A DNA stretch of 64,000 nucleotides from Rhizobium leguminosarum. Lineage in GTDB: Bacteria; Pseudomonadota; Alphaproteobacteria; Rhizobiales; Rhizobiaceae. Below are positions 55,635 through 63,552 of this stretch, one piece after another. The notes below the pieces were generated by a model that was not told where the DNA came from, made no database searches, and saw only the letters and a program-made list of their open reading frames with translations. Where the stretch lies: the NCBI RefSeq assembly GCF_002953715.1, contig NZ_CP025012.1, forward strand, positions 1,240,001-1,304,000, read 5' to 3'. The stretch's first letter is position 1. Every line of letters begins with the position of its first letter. Made by a program: the position numbers and the translations under genes.

Positions 55635-57997
55635 AGTCTTCTCTCGTGGCGATTTCAGCAGCAGTCGTGGTGGCGACCCTCGTCACCGGACTGAAGGATC
55701 GTGCCGCTCTGCAGGAAAGATTCGGCCTTGGATCTGCCGGCAGGCCGGCGCCGGAACTGATGATGATGGGCCGCATCAGGCCGACCGATGCTTCCGCCGG
55801 CAATCCCGAATTCAATGCGCAGTTGGTGGCCGACAAGATCGAGGCGATCACCTCTTCGCCGCCGTCGGCACCTGATACACCCGAGCCGAATGCCGCAGCA
55901 CAGCAGCCCGCAGGCTCCCCGCCCGTAGCATCGCAACCGGCAGCACCTCAGACGGCCGTCCAGCCGGCGCCGGTCACGCCCTCCATCGTTTCCGAGCCAC
56001 AGGCTCCACAACAGGCCGCCGCGGCGCCGCAGCCTGCCGTCGATGAAAGTGCGCTTCGTTATTTCGCCAGCCGCGGCGACAAGGTGCGCCTGCAAGCCGA
56101 AATCTCCCGCCTTCAGGCGCTCTACCCCAACTGGGTTCCGCCGGCCGATCCGCTCGCCGTGCCGCAGAATGGCGACAAACAGCTCGAGGCCATGTGGCAA
56201 CTCTATTCCGATGGCCGCTATGCGGAGCTGCGCAAGGCGGTCGCCGACCGCCAGGCAGCCGATGCCGGATGGCAGCCGCCGGCCGATCTGCTCGACCGGC
56301 TCGACGTCGCCGAGGCCCGTGCCCGGCTCGTCAATGCGTCGGACCTCAAGCAATATGCGACGGTCGTCGATACCGCTGCAGCAACACCGAGCCTGCTCAC
56401 CTGCAGCGAGGTCGATGTTCTCTGGCGCGTCGCCGAAGCCTTCATCCAGACGGAGAGGGCGCAGCGCGGCCAGGACGCCTACACTTATATCCTGAAGAAC
56501 TGCACCAATCCCGCCGAGCGGCAGGCGACGGTCGAAAAGGCCTCGACGCTGCTTGCCTACCAGCCGATGCAGGCACTGCTCACGCTGGAGAGGCCCGCTG
56601 CCGACGGCAGCAAGGAATTCGATGCGATCCGCGATAACCTCGCCCGACGCTTCATGGCCGAGGGCAATGACGATCCGAAGCTTGTTGTCGCGCCCGATTA
56701 TGTCGCCCGCCTCGAAAAACTCGCCGAGACTGAGGGGCTTGCCTCCGATGCGCTGCTGCTCGGCTGGTACCAGCTTCGCCGCAACAACGATGCCGATGCC
56801 GAGAAGTGGTTCCGCGCCGCCCGCGCCAAGCAAGATTCGGCGGCCGCTTCGCAGGGGCTGGCGCTGGCGCTGATCGCCCGCAAGGCGCCTGAGGAAGCCG
56901 AGGACGTGATGTTCCGTTGGCGCGCCGATTCCGAGGATGCGACATCAACCTATCTCGCCGCCACCGCCAACCTGATGGCGTTGCAGCCGCCGGCCGATCT
57001 GGCCGAAGACGTGCTGCATCGCATTGCCGCCGAGGTCATCGCTCGGAAATACGTGCCGACGGCGCAGCAGTTCGGCTGGTATGCCCGCTCCCTCAACCAG
57101 TTCCAGACCGCTGCACGGTGGTTCGAGACGGCGCTTGCCTGGAAACCCGATGACGAGCCGTCTGCCTATGGCCTTGTCATCACCCGCGAGCAGCTGAGCG
57201 ACCGCAAGGGCGTGCTCGACCTCCAGCGCGCCTGGGCCGGTCGGTCCACCCGGATCACCAATCTCGAAGACACGTCCTCCCTGATACCGAATGCGGTCGC
57301 GCCGGAGAAGGGCGCGCTTGCCGCACAGCAACCGGCTCAATCGACGCAGCGTCCCCCGACCGAGCCACTTCCGGCCGAGCGCCGCGTCACCCTGCAGCCG
57401 GGGTCGGAAGTGGTCGTTCGCGCGGCGAGGCCGGCGATGGAGACGGTGACCGTTCCGCGTGGTCCGCGCCAGACGCGCGGCTGCTCGACGACAATCGATG
57501 CGGGGCAGCTTGAGCCGGCCGACGCGCTGTCGCGTGGCTGGTGCCTGATGGATATCAACCGGCCGATGGAGGCGATCTCGGCCTTCGAAGCGGCATTGCG
57601 AAGCCCGGCCCGCAAGGTCCGCGAAGACGCAGCCTACGGCCAGAGCCTAGCTTATCTCCGCGCCGGCCTCTCCGGCAATGCCGCCGTCGCAGCCACCAAG
57701 GCACCGCAAAACCGCCAGCGTGCCGCCGAGCTTCAGGTGGCGATCCTCGCCGACCGTGCGCTTTCGGCCTTCGACGCCGGTCGTTACCGCGAAACCCTCA
57801 TCTATCTCGATCAGCGCGCCCAGCTGCAGCAGGAACGCATCGACCTGATGGTTCTGCGCGGCTACTGCTACCTCAATCTCAAAATGTACGGCGATGCGAG
57901 CCGCATCTTCGAAGCCGCTGCCGCGACTGGCAGCCGCGATGCTGCCCGCGGTCTGGCCGACGTTAGAAACGTCACGCATCCCGACGTCAATGACTGA
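55631..57997 (+). CDS. Large TPR protein of the cellulose operon
   Basis: A 788-residue protein with a signal or anchor helix (MKSSLVAISAAVVVATLVTG). A Pro/Ala/Gln-rich stretch to about residue 135 follows, and then many TPR-like helical repeats (for example LASDALLLGWYQLRRNNDAD, QFGWYARSLNQFQTAARWFE, DLMVLRGYCYLNLKMYGDAS). The start GTG 55631 overlaps the bcsZ stop (GTGA). It occupies the place of BcsC, but I see no C-terminal outer-membrane beta-barrel, only TPRs. It may be a periplasmic scaffold for export; the partner porin is not in the window. Confidence 0.75.
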   Translation: MKSSLVAISAAVVVATLVTGLKDRAALQERFGLGSAGRPAPELMMMGRIRPTDASAGNPEFNAQLVADKIEAITSSPPSAPDTPEPNAAAQQPAGSPPVASQPAAPQTAVQPAPVTPSIVSEPQAPQQAAAAPQPAVDESALRYFASRGDKVRLQAEISRLQALYPNWVPPADPLAVPQNGDKQLEAMWQLYSDGRYAELRKAVADRQAADAGWQPPADLLDRLDVAEARARLVNASDLKQYATVVDTAAATPSLLTCSEVDVLWRVAEAFIQTERAQRGQDAYTYILKNCTNPAERQATVEKASTLLAYQPMQALLTLERPAADGSKEFDAIRDNLARRFMAEGNDDPKLVVAPDYVARLEKLAETEGLASDALLLGWYQLRRNNDADAEKWFRAARAKQDSAAASQGLALALIARKAPEEAEDVMFRWRADSEDATSTYLAATANLMALQPPADLAEDVLHRIAAEVIARKYVPTAQQFGWYARSLNQFQTAARWFETALAWKPDDEPSAYGLVITREQLSDRKGVLDLQRAWAGRSTRITNLEDTSSLIPNAVAPEKGALAAQQPAQSTQRPPTEPLPAERRVTLQPGSEVVVRAARPAMETVTVPRGPRQTRGCSTTIDAGQLEPADALSRGWCLMDINRPMEAISAFEAALRSPARKVREDAAYGQSLAYLRAGLSGNAAVAATKAPQNRQRAAELQVAILADRALSAFDAGRYRETLIYLDQRAQLQQERIDLMVLRGYCYLNLKMYGDASRIFEAAAATGSRDAARGLADVRNVTHPDVND

Positions 57998-58037
57998 CGT
58001 TGACGCCGCCGCCGCTCTCCGTTACTCGCCTGCGTAG

Positions 58038-58092
58038 CTTCAAAATGCCCCAGCGTCCTTTGCGCGTCTTCAAAGACGAGCGGCGCGCTGTG
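58038..58092. repeat. RIME-like repeat, family 1 (partial)
   Basis: Only the first-hairpin half: CTTCAAAATGCCCCAGCGTC ... GCGCGCTG, framed by CAGCG (58051-58055) and CGCTG (58086-58090). It lies 20 bases before the HAD gene start. Confidence 0.65.
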
Positions 58093-58111
58093 GACCCGCA
58101 AGGAAACGCCC

Positions 58112-58780
58112 GTGCCCGCTCTCCATGACATCCTCGACAGGTCCTATGACGCCTTCCTCTTCGATATGGATGGAACGCTGCTGAATTCCATTGCCGTCGT
58201 CGAACGCGTCTGGAGTGATTGGGCAAGACGCCACGGTTTCGAGCCGGAGGTCTTCCTGAAGACGATCCATGGCATCCGCGCCTCCGACGTTATCCGCGGG
58301 CTCGGCCTGGCCGGCGTCGATCCGGCCCACGAGGCGGATCTGCTGCTCGCCGAGGAAATGGAGGATGTCTCCGGCATCGTCGAGATCCCAGGCGCCGTCC
58401 GCTTCCTCTCCGCCATCGCCGAGGGCAGATGGGCAATCGTCACTTCGGCGCCGATCGAGCTCGCCAGGCGCCGCATGGCCGCCGCCGGCATCCCGATGCC
58501 GAAGGTCATCGTCAGCGGCCAAGAGGTCAAATCAGGCAAGCCCAGCCCCGAAGGTTATCTGCTCGGCGCAAGCCGCCTCGGCGTCGATCCGAAAAAATGC
58601 CTGGTCTTCGAAGATGCCGTCGCCGGCATTCTCGCTGGTGAGGCCGCCGGCGCCGGCGTTACCGTCATCACCGAAACCCACGCCACACCCTTCGAAACTC
58701 CGCATTTTTCGATCGCCAACTACCAGGCATGGCAGCCCCGCCAGACCGCCGAAGGCCGGCTGAAGCTCGCCGCGATCTGA
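58112..58780 (+). CDS. HAD-superfamily sugar-phosphatase-like hydrolase
   Basis: A 222-residue haloacid-dehalogenase phosphatase of subfamily IA. Motif I is FLFDMDGTLLNS (nucleophile Asp), motif II is the Thr/Ser in AIVTSAPIELARRR, and the lysine and acidic motif are in SGKPSPEGYLLGA and CLVFEDAVAGILAGE. It resembles GS1-type and 2-deoxyglucose/glycerol-phosphatases; the substrate cannot be fixed. The GTG at 58112 is preceded by AAGGAA. It follows the cellulose operon after a repeat and is probably separate. Confidence 0.9.
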   Translation: MPALHDILDRSYDAFLFDMDGTLLNSIAVVERVWSDWARRHGFEPEVFLKTIHGIRASDVIRGLGLAGVDPAHEADLLLAEEMEDVSGIVEIPGAVRFLSAIAEGRWAIVTSAPIELARRRMAAAGIPMPKVIVSGQEVKSGKPSPEGYLLGASRLGVDPKKCLVFEDAVAGILAGEAAGAGVTVITETHATPFETPHFSIANYQAWQPRQTAEGRLKLAAI

Positions 58781-58878
58781 CCATTCCGGCAAACCGCTTC
58801 CTTTTTGTTGGAGGCGAGGTTTTTCCGCTTGCATTGCACGCGCTGAAAAACTAAACGAAGCAAGCCGTTTCGGCAGGT

Positions 58879-58955
<77 letters not shown>

Positions 58956-59151
58956 TTTATCCCCTTGAAATCCCAGTCAGCATGTCACCTTCTTCGCCCC
59001 GTTGGCGGCGGAAAACGGAACGAGACATCGGCAGAAATGCTGAAACGGGAGCCGAAAACCCGGAAAAGTCCCGAACGAAAATGTCAATTGGTCGTGTTGC
59101 AGGCGAGCTGTGGCGCCGCCATTGCAAACGGCGGCGGGCCTTCGACCGCCT

Positions 59152-59784
59152 TCAGTGCGGTTTCTGAGCGATCGCGATCATCGATTTTGCCAGCAGCGGA
59201 ATCCTCCCGACATATTCGAAGTCGACGCCTTCGAAGCCTGTTTCGACGAGCAGCGTGCTGAGCGTTTCGGGAGACCAGAATTTGATATGGCCATGGTCCT
59301 TGAGAGGCATAAAATGGTCATCCATCTTTCCGCTCACGGCCAGAGCCAGATTTTTCCAGTAGCCGTGGAAAGGCGTCGATACGACCGCGATGCCGCCGGG
59401 CTTCACAAGATCGTAAATGGTCGTCGAGAAGGCCTTGGGATCATAGACATGCTCCACCACCTCAAGGCTGATGACCGCATCGAAGGTTCCATACCGGCTG
59501 GAAAGATCTTCGTAACCGGAACCGATTTCCAGCGAAAGATCAGGGTGGGCCGTTCTCGCCTTCGCGATGCCGTCCTGGGAGGGATCGACACCGACGACGT
59601 CATAGCCTTTTTTTGCAAGCACGGCGGCAGCGCCGCCGGTGCCACAACCGAGGTCGAAGACTGCCGTTTCATTCGCCTCCTGAAAACTGTTCTCGAGAAC
59701 ATCGACAACGGCCGGCAAAATATAGGAATGGGCGGTCGCCGGCTTGGCGTGTACATAGGTAGTCGCGTCTAGTTCGATAGACAT
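59152..59784 (-). CDS. SAM-dependent methyltransferase (class I)
   Basis: A 210-residue class I methyltransferase. The SAM-binding motif I is AVFDLGCGTGGAAAVLAKKG followed by VGVDPS, and motif II/III are AVISLEVVEHVYDPKAF and LVKPGGIAVVSTPFHGYW. It resembles UbiG-like enzymes, but the neighbourhood has no quinone genes, so another acceptor (sugar or lipid) is possible. The start at 59784 has AGGAGGTAAA before it. It stands alone after the tRNA. Confidence 0.88.
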   Translation of the reverse strand: MSIELDATTYVHAKPATAHSYILPAVVDVLENSFQEANETAVFDLGCGTGGAAAVLAKKGYDVVGVDPSQDGIAKARTAHPDLSLEIGSGYEDLSSRYGTFDAVISLEVVEHVYDPKAFSTTIYDLVKPGGIAVVSTPFHGYWKNLALAVSGKMDDHFMPLKDHGHIKFWSPETLSTLLVETGFEGVDFEYVGRIPLLAKSMIAIAQKPH

Positions 59785-60347
59785 TTTACCTCCTGAAAAT
59801 CTGAAGATGTGAGCCGCCACCGCAATGGTAGGGCGGACTTTGACGGGAGTGTGGTGTCGTTGTGGTATTAAGGTGATTAAAGCCGAAGGCGTTCGCCGCC
59901 GCTAAGGTGTTAACGGCGGCTAAGGGAGCGCCCGCCGTTTGGCTGTACCGACTGCGCGCCACATCCTCCAGCGCGCCCGACGCCTGCCCCATCGAGATCC
60001 CGAAGCTGATTGACAGGCTGCCAAGAAGATGCTGAAAACAGGCCGCATTCGAGTTTTCCGCATTCTCGTGCTCCAAGGGGCATCTGCATCGGCTCCGTTC
60101 GCTTCGACCATTTAAAATAAATAACGCGATGAAATACTCTTTGCGAGTGCATCGCAAATAAATCCTTTAGTTCTTTTTGGTACTCCCTCGGTTGGAGAGG
60201 CGGTATTTGTTGCCTTTTGTTAAGGCTATACCCAGTTTTGAAGTTAACAACCCAATTTTGGATTGAGAAAAATCTGAAACCTCTTCGCATTCTCGCAAAT
60301 ATGTGTAGATTAACATTATCCCTGTCACAGATAGCCTAGTCGAGCGC
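59785..60347. other. 563-base interval without a recognised gene
   Basis: The part at 59785-60110 has normal high GC and open frames on the minus strand (for example 59786-60157, 123 codons) that look like no protein I know. The part at 60110-60340 is AT-rich (AAATAAATAACGCGATGAAA and neighbours), unlike the surrounding sequence. No tRNA or clear promoter could be identified. It may be an eroded gene plus the leader of the next small gene. Confidence 0.4.
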
Positions 60348-60566
60348 ATGGCGGATATGAAGCACAATCTAACTTGCAGGCAAAGCCTCGCCAGCGCGTT
60401 CCAGGCTCTGTCCGACGAGGCCGTCAAAGCCGGCTGGTCGGAAGGCGATGTCGCCCTCGCGCTTGCCGAACTCGCCGAGGAGCGGGTGATTGAGATTACC
60501 GCAAAGGTAATTATGGAAGGCTCCATCCATCCCCAGCTGGTCGCCGCCGGCGGCCGTAACAGCTAA
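60348..60566 (+). CDS. Small conserved-looking hypothetical protein
   Basis: A 72-residue protein, mostly helical (SLASAFQALSDEAVKAGWSE, then GDVALALAELAEERVIEITA), with no signal or transmembrane segment. Normal rhizobial codon use supports it as real. The start at 60348 could instead be the ATG at 60357. I do not recognise the family; the amphipathic pattern would fit a small regulator or helper. It converges with the DUF982 gene. Confidence 0.6.
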   Translation: MADMKHNLTCRQSLASAFQALSDEAVKAGWSEGDVALALAELAEERVIEITAKVIMEGSIHPQLVAAGGRNS

Positions 60567-60572
60567 CCGCTC

Positions 60573-60818
60573 TTACACCAGCAATCCTGCCGTTTTCGCT
60601 GCCGTGATGAAGGAAGTCTGTGCTACGCGCGGGCTGCACAATCCGTCGAGCGCATCCAGGCAGTGCTGGCGCGCAACGCGATAATCGCGTCCACGCTTGC
60701 TCGGCCACCGTTTCAGATATTCGACGGCCTCCCAGACGGTGGAAACGATCAGGCTGCTGTTTGGAGAAACCACCCGGACGGGGGAGGGAAAGTATTTTTC
60801 ACTCACATCTGCACTCAT
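60573..60818 (-). CDS. DUF982 family protein
   Basis: An 81-residue protein matching the rhizobial DUF982 pattern: VRVVSPNSSLIVSTVWEAVE, YLKRWPSKRGRDYRVARQHC and the C-terminal AFITAAK-like helix (TSFITAAKTAGLLV). These proteins occur in many copies in Rhizobium genomes, often near plasmid or accessory genes, and have no known function. The upstream region holds a repeated AT-rich motif that may regulate it. Confidence 0.8.
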   Translation of the reverse strand: MSADVSEKYFPSPVRVVSPNSSLIVSTVWEAVEYLKRWPSKRGRDYRVARQHCLDALDGLCSPRVAQTSFITAAKTAGLLV

Positions 60819-60854
60819 TGATTCCTGCTACAAAACGCGGCCACAACGCGCGGG

Positions 60855-60882
60855 ACAAAATTTTGTTCCAAATTTTGTTCCA
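60855..60882. promoter_or_regulatory. Palindrome and tandem 12-mer in a divergent small-gene promoter
   Basis: ACAAAATTTTGT (60855-60866) is a perfect 12-base palindrome, and AATTTTGTTCCA occurs twice in tandem (60859-60870 and 60871-60882). It lies between the DUF982 gene (minus) and the small plus-strand gene at 60998. It could be a regulator binding site. Confidence 0.4.
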
Positions 60883-60997
60883 TAGGAATTTGCGCAGTTG
60901 CTAAAGTTCGACCCCTCGCGCATAATGACTTTATGACGGTTGCGGAGGGCGGCCGGCGATCCAAGCGTGGATGCGTTTGCCCTCGGAGGATTGCGGC

Positions 60998-61213
60998 ATG
61001 ATGTTACGGTCATCAATTCATCCGCATGATCTGCCGTTATTTTCGGAAGATCTCGATCTGCTTTCGCAAGTGCTCGACAAGGTCTGCGACGAACGCGGTC
61101 TCGTCAAAACGACGCCGGAGGCCGAGCGGATTGGTGCGGTCATCATTCAGCTCTACAGGCAGGGCGTGAAGGACGGCGGCAAACTCGCCGATCTTGCAAA
61201 AACCTATCTTTAA
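60998..61213 (+). CDS. Small hypothetical protein
   Basis: A 71-residue protein beginning MMLRSSIHPHDLPLFSEDLD, with two helices (LDLLSQVLDKVCDERGLVKT; AERIGAVIIQLYRQGVKDGG). It carries no signal peptide. The ATG at 60998 has GGAGGA at good distance. It is a common small rhizobial type with no known role, perhaps a regulatory peptide. It converges with the small membrane-protein gene, the stops being three bases apart. Confidence 0.65.
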   Translation: MMLRSSIHPHDLPLFSEDLDLLSQVLDKVCDERGLVKTTPEAERIGAVIIQLYRQGVKDGGKLADLAKTYL

Positions 61214-61216
61214 CGA

Positions 61217-61366
61217 TCAGTTCTGCTCGATCGAGACACCGTTCTTACCGATGCTCATCTCGATCCCCTGCGGCTTGCTTTCCTCATGGAAGATATAGGC
61301 GCCGAGGCCGATGACGGCGACGACAAGAACGCCGATGATGACGTAGAGACCATTGCTGCGGTTCAA
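61217..61366 (-). CDS. 49-residue single-helix membrane protein (TTG start)
   Basis: A very short gene with a TTG start at 61366, 50 codons including the stop. It reads NRSNGLYVIIGVLVVAVIGL, then GAYIFHEESKPQ and GIEMSIGKNGVSIEQN. One N-terminal transmembrane helix (residues about 6-25) precedes a 24-residue charged outside tail. Support comes from codon use, a coherent membrane profile and a GGGGGCAG-like site upstream. The MSIGKNGVSIEQN ending looks like a conserved tail. The start codon is uncertain. Confidence 0.55.
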   Translation of the reverse strand: MNRSNGLYVIIGVLVVAVIGLGAYIFHEESKPQGIEMSIGKNGVSIEQN

Positions 61367-61441
61367 GAGACTGCCCCCGATATGTTATAGGCCCCGATAT
61401 GTTATGGGACAGCAAAACGCTCGGGCGACCGATTGGTTCCG

Positions 61442-61735
61442 TCAGTCGTCGTTGGCGGCGTTGAGGTTTTCCGGCCGGATGCCGTCATCGCTGGAGGTGC
61501 GTGCGCGTAACCGGATGCCGGGACCGCCTTCGTCCTGATTGCCGCTCGACAGGAAGATGATGCCGTTCGCCTCGAGCGTGCTACGCACATCGAACAGCGC
61601 GTGCGGCTCGCCCGCGAATTCGCCGTTTTCCAGCGCTCTCACCGTCTCGACCGGCAGGCCGCTGGCGGCGGCGAGCTCTTCGATGCTCATTCCGATCATG
61701 GCGCGCGCGCCGCGTATCTGCGTTGCTGTTATCAT
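61442..61735 (-). CDS. XRE-type helix-turn-helix regulator
   Basis: A 97-residue protein with a Cro/C1-type helix-turn-helix at the N-terminus (ITATQIRGARAMIGMSIEEL, ASGLPVETVRALENG). A tail follows with EANGIIFLSSGNQDEGGPGI and RLRARTSSDDG. This layout is common among small rhizobial XRE regulators. The start at 61735 is the ATG at the beginning of the HTH; a longer frame reaches 61822, overlapping the ROK gene. Its target is unknown. Confidence 0.8.
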   Translation of the reverse strand: MITATQIRGARAMIGMSIEELAAASGLPVETVRALENGEFAGEPHALFDVRSTLEANGIIFLSSGNQDEGGPGIRLRARTSSDDGIRPENLNAANDD

Positions 61736-61818
61736 GGTGGAAAATCTAGCGCATTTCCAGCGCTTCTCAAGTGGCGGCGTTGTACGTTGACCGGTTTCGT
61801 GACCACGGCGCGCGCTTT

Positions 61819-63000
61819 TCAAACTTCCCTCAATTTTACACCAAATAGATCGTCATGCATGCGCTCGACCGCGATCCCCATTCCTCCCATCAGGGCGGCG
61901 CGGTTCCCAAAGCGGCTGATCTCGATGCGCGGCGGATAAGGCGTACAACGCGGCAGGAAACCGCGGATGGCGTTTACGAGTTCCGGTCTTGCGCCGATGC
62001 TGCCACCGGTGATTACCAGTTCAGGATCGAGTGCCGCTCCGATCGCAGCAATGGCGACTGCGATCAGCCTTGCCGTCTCTTCGATTGCGGCCACGGCGCT
62101 TGTTTCTCCCGCATTAAACGCGGCGAAGAGATCGGTCACGGTGGATGCGTTGCGCCCGCCGAAACCGACATAGCGGCGCAACATCGCGACGCTGCCGACC
62201 GCACTCTCAAAGGTTCCAAGCGTAAATCCGCCAGGATCAAAAGCATCTCCGCCGATCGGAAGATAGGCGATTTCGCCGGCCGCCCCACGCGCGCCGCGCA
62301 ACAGGGTTCCGTTGGCGATGATGCCCATGCCGACGCCCGTGCCGAGAGCAACGAAAGCAAAATTGCTGGTTTCGACACCGTGTCCCCGCCATCTCTCCCC
62401 TTGCGCCGCCAGGTTGACGTCATTTTCAACGATCACGGGTAGCCCCATCCTGTCGCTGAAGACTTGCCGCAGATTTATTGCGTCGATGCCGGGGATACTT
62501 GGCGCTACGTTGATATGTCCGGTGGCCGGATCGAGCACACCGGGACTGCCTAGAACGACGAGACGGAGTTTGTCGGCAGTCGTCCCGGCCGCAAACGCGA
62601 GTTCCACGATAAGATCGCTGAACTGATTGACGAGATGCATTCCGCCACGCGGGTCGGTGGATACTTTGGTTTCAGCAACCACGTTCCCTAACAGATCGCA
62701 AATAGCCGCAGCAATCTTGGTGCTCCCGAGATCGATAGAGACGGCCAGTCCCGCCCTGGCATTGATTTCATAGGTAATCGCATTCCGGCCCGGACGACCA
62801 TCAGTCTGCCCGACTGGTTTCAGCCATCCGTCATCCTCAAGATCGCGCACGACATCGGAAATCGTCTGCTTTGACAAGCCTGTTAGCTTGGCAATATCGG
62901 CGCGAGAGATCGACCCGTTCGCGAACACGGTTCGGATGACGGCATTGGTTGAAATTTTTCGTGCGATCGGCGTCTGTGCGACAGAAGATGTCATTGCCAT
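61819..63000 (-). CDS. ROK-family transcriptional regulator
   Basis: A 393-residue ROK protein: an N-terminal winged helix-turn-helix (ISRADIAKLTGLSKQTISDV) and a sugar-kinase-like domain with GLAVSIDLGSTKIAAAICDL and the catalytic-aspartate block VIVENDVNLAAQGE. The usual ROK zinc signature (CxCGxxGC with the preceding GH) is absent: after GARGAAGEIAYLPIGGD the sequence goes on without those cysteines. It may therefore not phosphorylate sugar but respond to it, as do NagC/Mlc/XylR-type repressors. No sugar-transport genes adjoin it here; upstream lies a 550-base gap. Confidence 0.88.
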   Translation of the reverse strand: MAMTSSVAQTPIARKISTNAVIRTVFANGSISRADIAKLTGLSKQTISDVVRDLEDDGWLKPVGQTDGRPGRNAITYEINARAGLAVSIDLGSTKIAAAICDLLGNVVAETKVSTDPRGGMHLVNQFSDLIVELAFAAGTTADKLRLVVLGSPGVLDPATGHINVAPSIPGIDAINLRQVFSDRMGLPVIVENDVNLAAQGERWRGHGVETSNFAFVALGTGVGMGIIANGTLLRGARGAAGEIAYLPIGGDAFDPGGFTLGTFESAVGSVAMLRRYVGFGGRNASTVTDLFAAFNAGETSAVAAIEETARLIAVAIAAIGAALDPELVITGGSIGARPELVNAIRGFLPRCTPYPPRIEISRFGNRAALMGGMGIAVERMHDDLFGVKLREV

Positions 63001-63552
63001 CCGGCTAGCTCAGTCCAATTAGTTCGGAGCACATACTTAATGGGGTCATATTGAGTTCACAACTACCGCGACTAACTAGAATTCAATACATCGAAGACGA
63101 CAATTTGTCTATGTCCTTGACAAATGGGAAGCCAGCTGTAGGCTTGGAAATAACGTGCGATGAAAATGCGCGATGAAATAAAGAGGGTCGAGTAGAAGTA
63201 TGCGCCATACGTATCGTCTGGTTAGCCGTGCGCCCGTCAAGATCGCCCGAAGAAGAATTAGGCTAGGCTTAGCTAGCTCTTTCCTCTTTCGCGTTCCGCC
63301 GACTCCTTAAACCTGGCTGCCGAGGATTTGCTCATGATGAAGCCCTCGACTGATGGACAGCTTTCCGCCGAGCAACCTGTTTTACTGCCGATTATGGCAC
63401 CGCGCCTTCAGGCGGACATTCATCCAGATGGACACGCTGATCTTGCCTTGTGCGGGGCAGGGAGTCTGGGGCGTGTGAGATTTTCGCCAATCAACGGTTC
63501 TCATACCTATGAGATGGGGCCTTGCCGTGCCTCGGAGAAACCAGGAAGTACT
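63001..63552. other. 552-base interval without a supported gene
   Basis: The first 170 bases before the ROK start are AT-rich and should hold its promoter. The rest has mixed composition. A plus-strand frame from 63334 stays open to the window's right edge (about 220 codons), but after 63553 it lies opposite the GNAT gene and has no recognisable content, so I do not call it. No repeats or terminators of note. Confidence 0.4.

Noticed and set aside
59786..60157. Minus-strand frame of 123 codons upstream of the methyltransferase
   Set aside because: No family resemblance, biased residues, and it overlaps the methyltransferase leader. Possibly an eroded gene but not supportable.
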